Assembly: GCA_029204225.1 (NCBI GenBank)
Contig: CM055104.1
Coordinates: 38,370,527-38,434,526 of the forward strand
Origin: Diphasiastrum complanatum
Taxonomy: Eukaryota > Streptophyta > Lycopodiopsida > Lycopodiales > Lycopodiaceae
Direction of reading: 5' to 3'
Length of the DNA stretch: 64,000 bases
The notes under the pieces are model-generated. The model was given only the letters and a program-made list of their open reading frames with translations, was not told where the DNA came from and did not search any database. The translations under genes were made by a program, and so were the position numbers. Below, one piece after another: positions 63,999 to 64,000 of the stretch (position 1 is its first letter; each line of letters starts with the position of its first letter).

Positions 63999-64000
63999 TG

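Overview
The window looks like a gene-poor, transposon-rich stretch of a large land-plant nuclear genome. The evidence is a plant-type AMT2 ammonium transporter with a clean GT-AG intron, a plant-style methyl-CpG-binding-domain (MBD) gene, many plant-type Ty1/Copia relics with initiator-tRNA primer sites, and a piece of cytoplasmic 25S-type rRNA. Long (GA)n tracts are everywhere. I cannot assign a species; a non-seed plant such as a fern would fit but is not shown.

Only two host genes are well supported. The MBD gene lies on the + strand at 21,654-23,525 in three exons. The AMT2-type transporter lies on the - strand at 39,012-40,992 in two exons. It keeps the twin pore histidines and looks intact. 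A hAT-transposase-derived gene or relic lies at about 26.6-27.5 kb (-). A short repeat-motif protein is seen as decayed copies near 1.2-2.3 kb and 48.2-48.5 kb (-).

Layout. 1-9.4 kb: a protein relic and two members of a long-inverted-repeat element family. 9.4-12.5 kb: Copia family A inserted into Copia family B. 13.1-19.7 kb: a complete but dead Copia element (C) with two LTRs and matching TAATC target duplications. 19.7-20.2 kb: a tandem TRIM whose LTR carries a tRNA-like segment. 21.6-23.5 kb: the MBD gene. 26.6-33.9 kb: hAT, Ty3/Gypsy and a striking one-strand chain of Copia pieces with 764 bases of 25S rRNA in the middle. 34-39 kb: mostly unrecognised sequence with local duplications. 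39-41 kb: AMT2. 43.9-48.1 kb: a CACGTGG-rich repeat array split by Copia G (TSD GGTTT), which itself carries a 366-bp MITE. 53.1-57.5 kb: a near-palindromic element with arms of about 1.7 kb. 57.9-61 kb: Copia D with an LTR flanked by both a primer site and a polypurine tract. 61-64 kb: mostly unrecognised.

There is no operon-like co-function here. The strongest biology is in how the mobile elements are built: rRNA capture by a retroelement, tRNA-like LTRs, palindromic elements carrying promoters, and microsatellites that grew inside known element positions after insertion.
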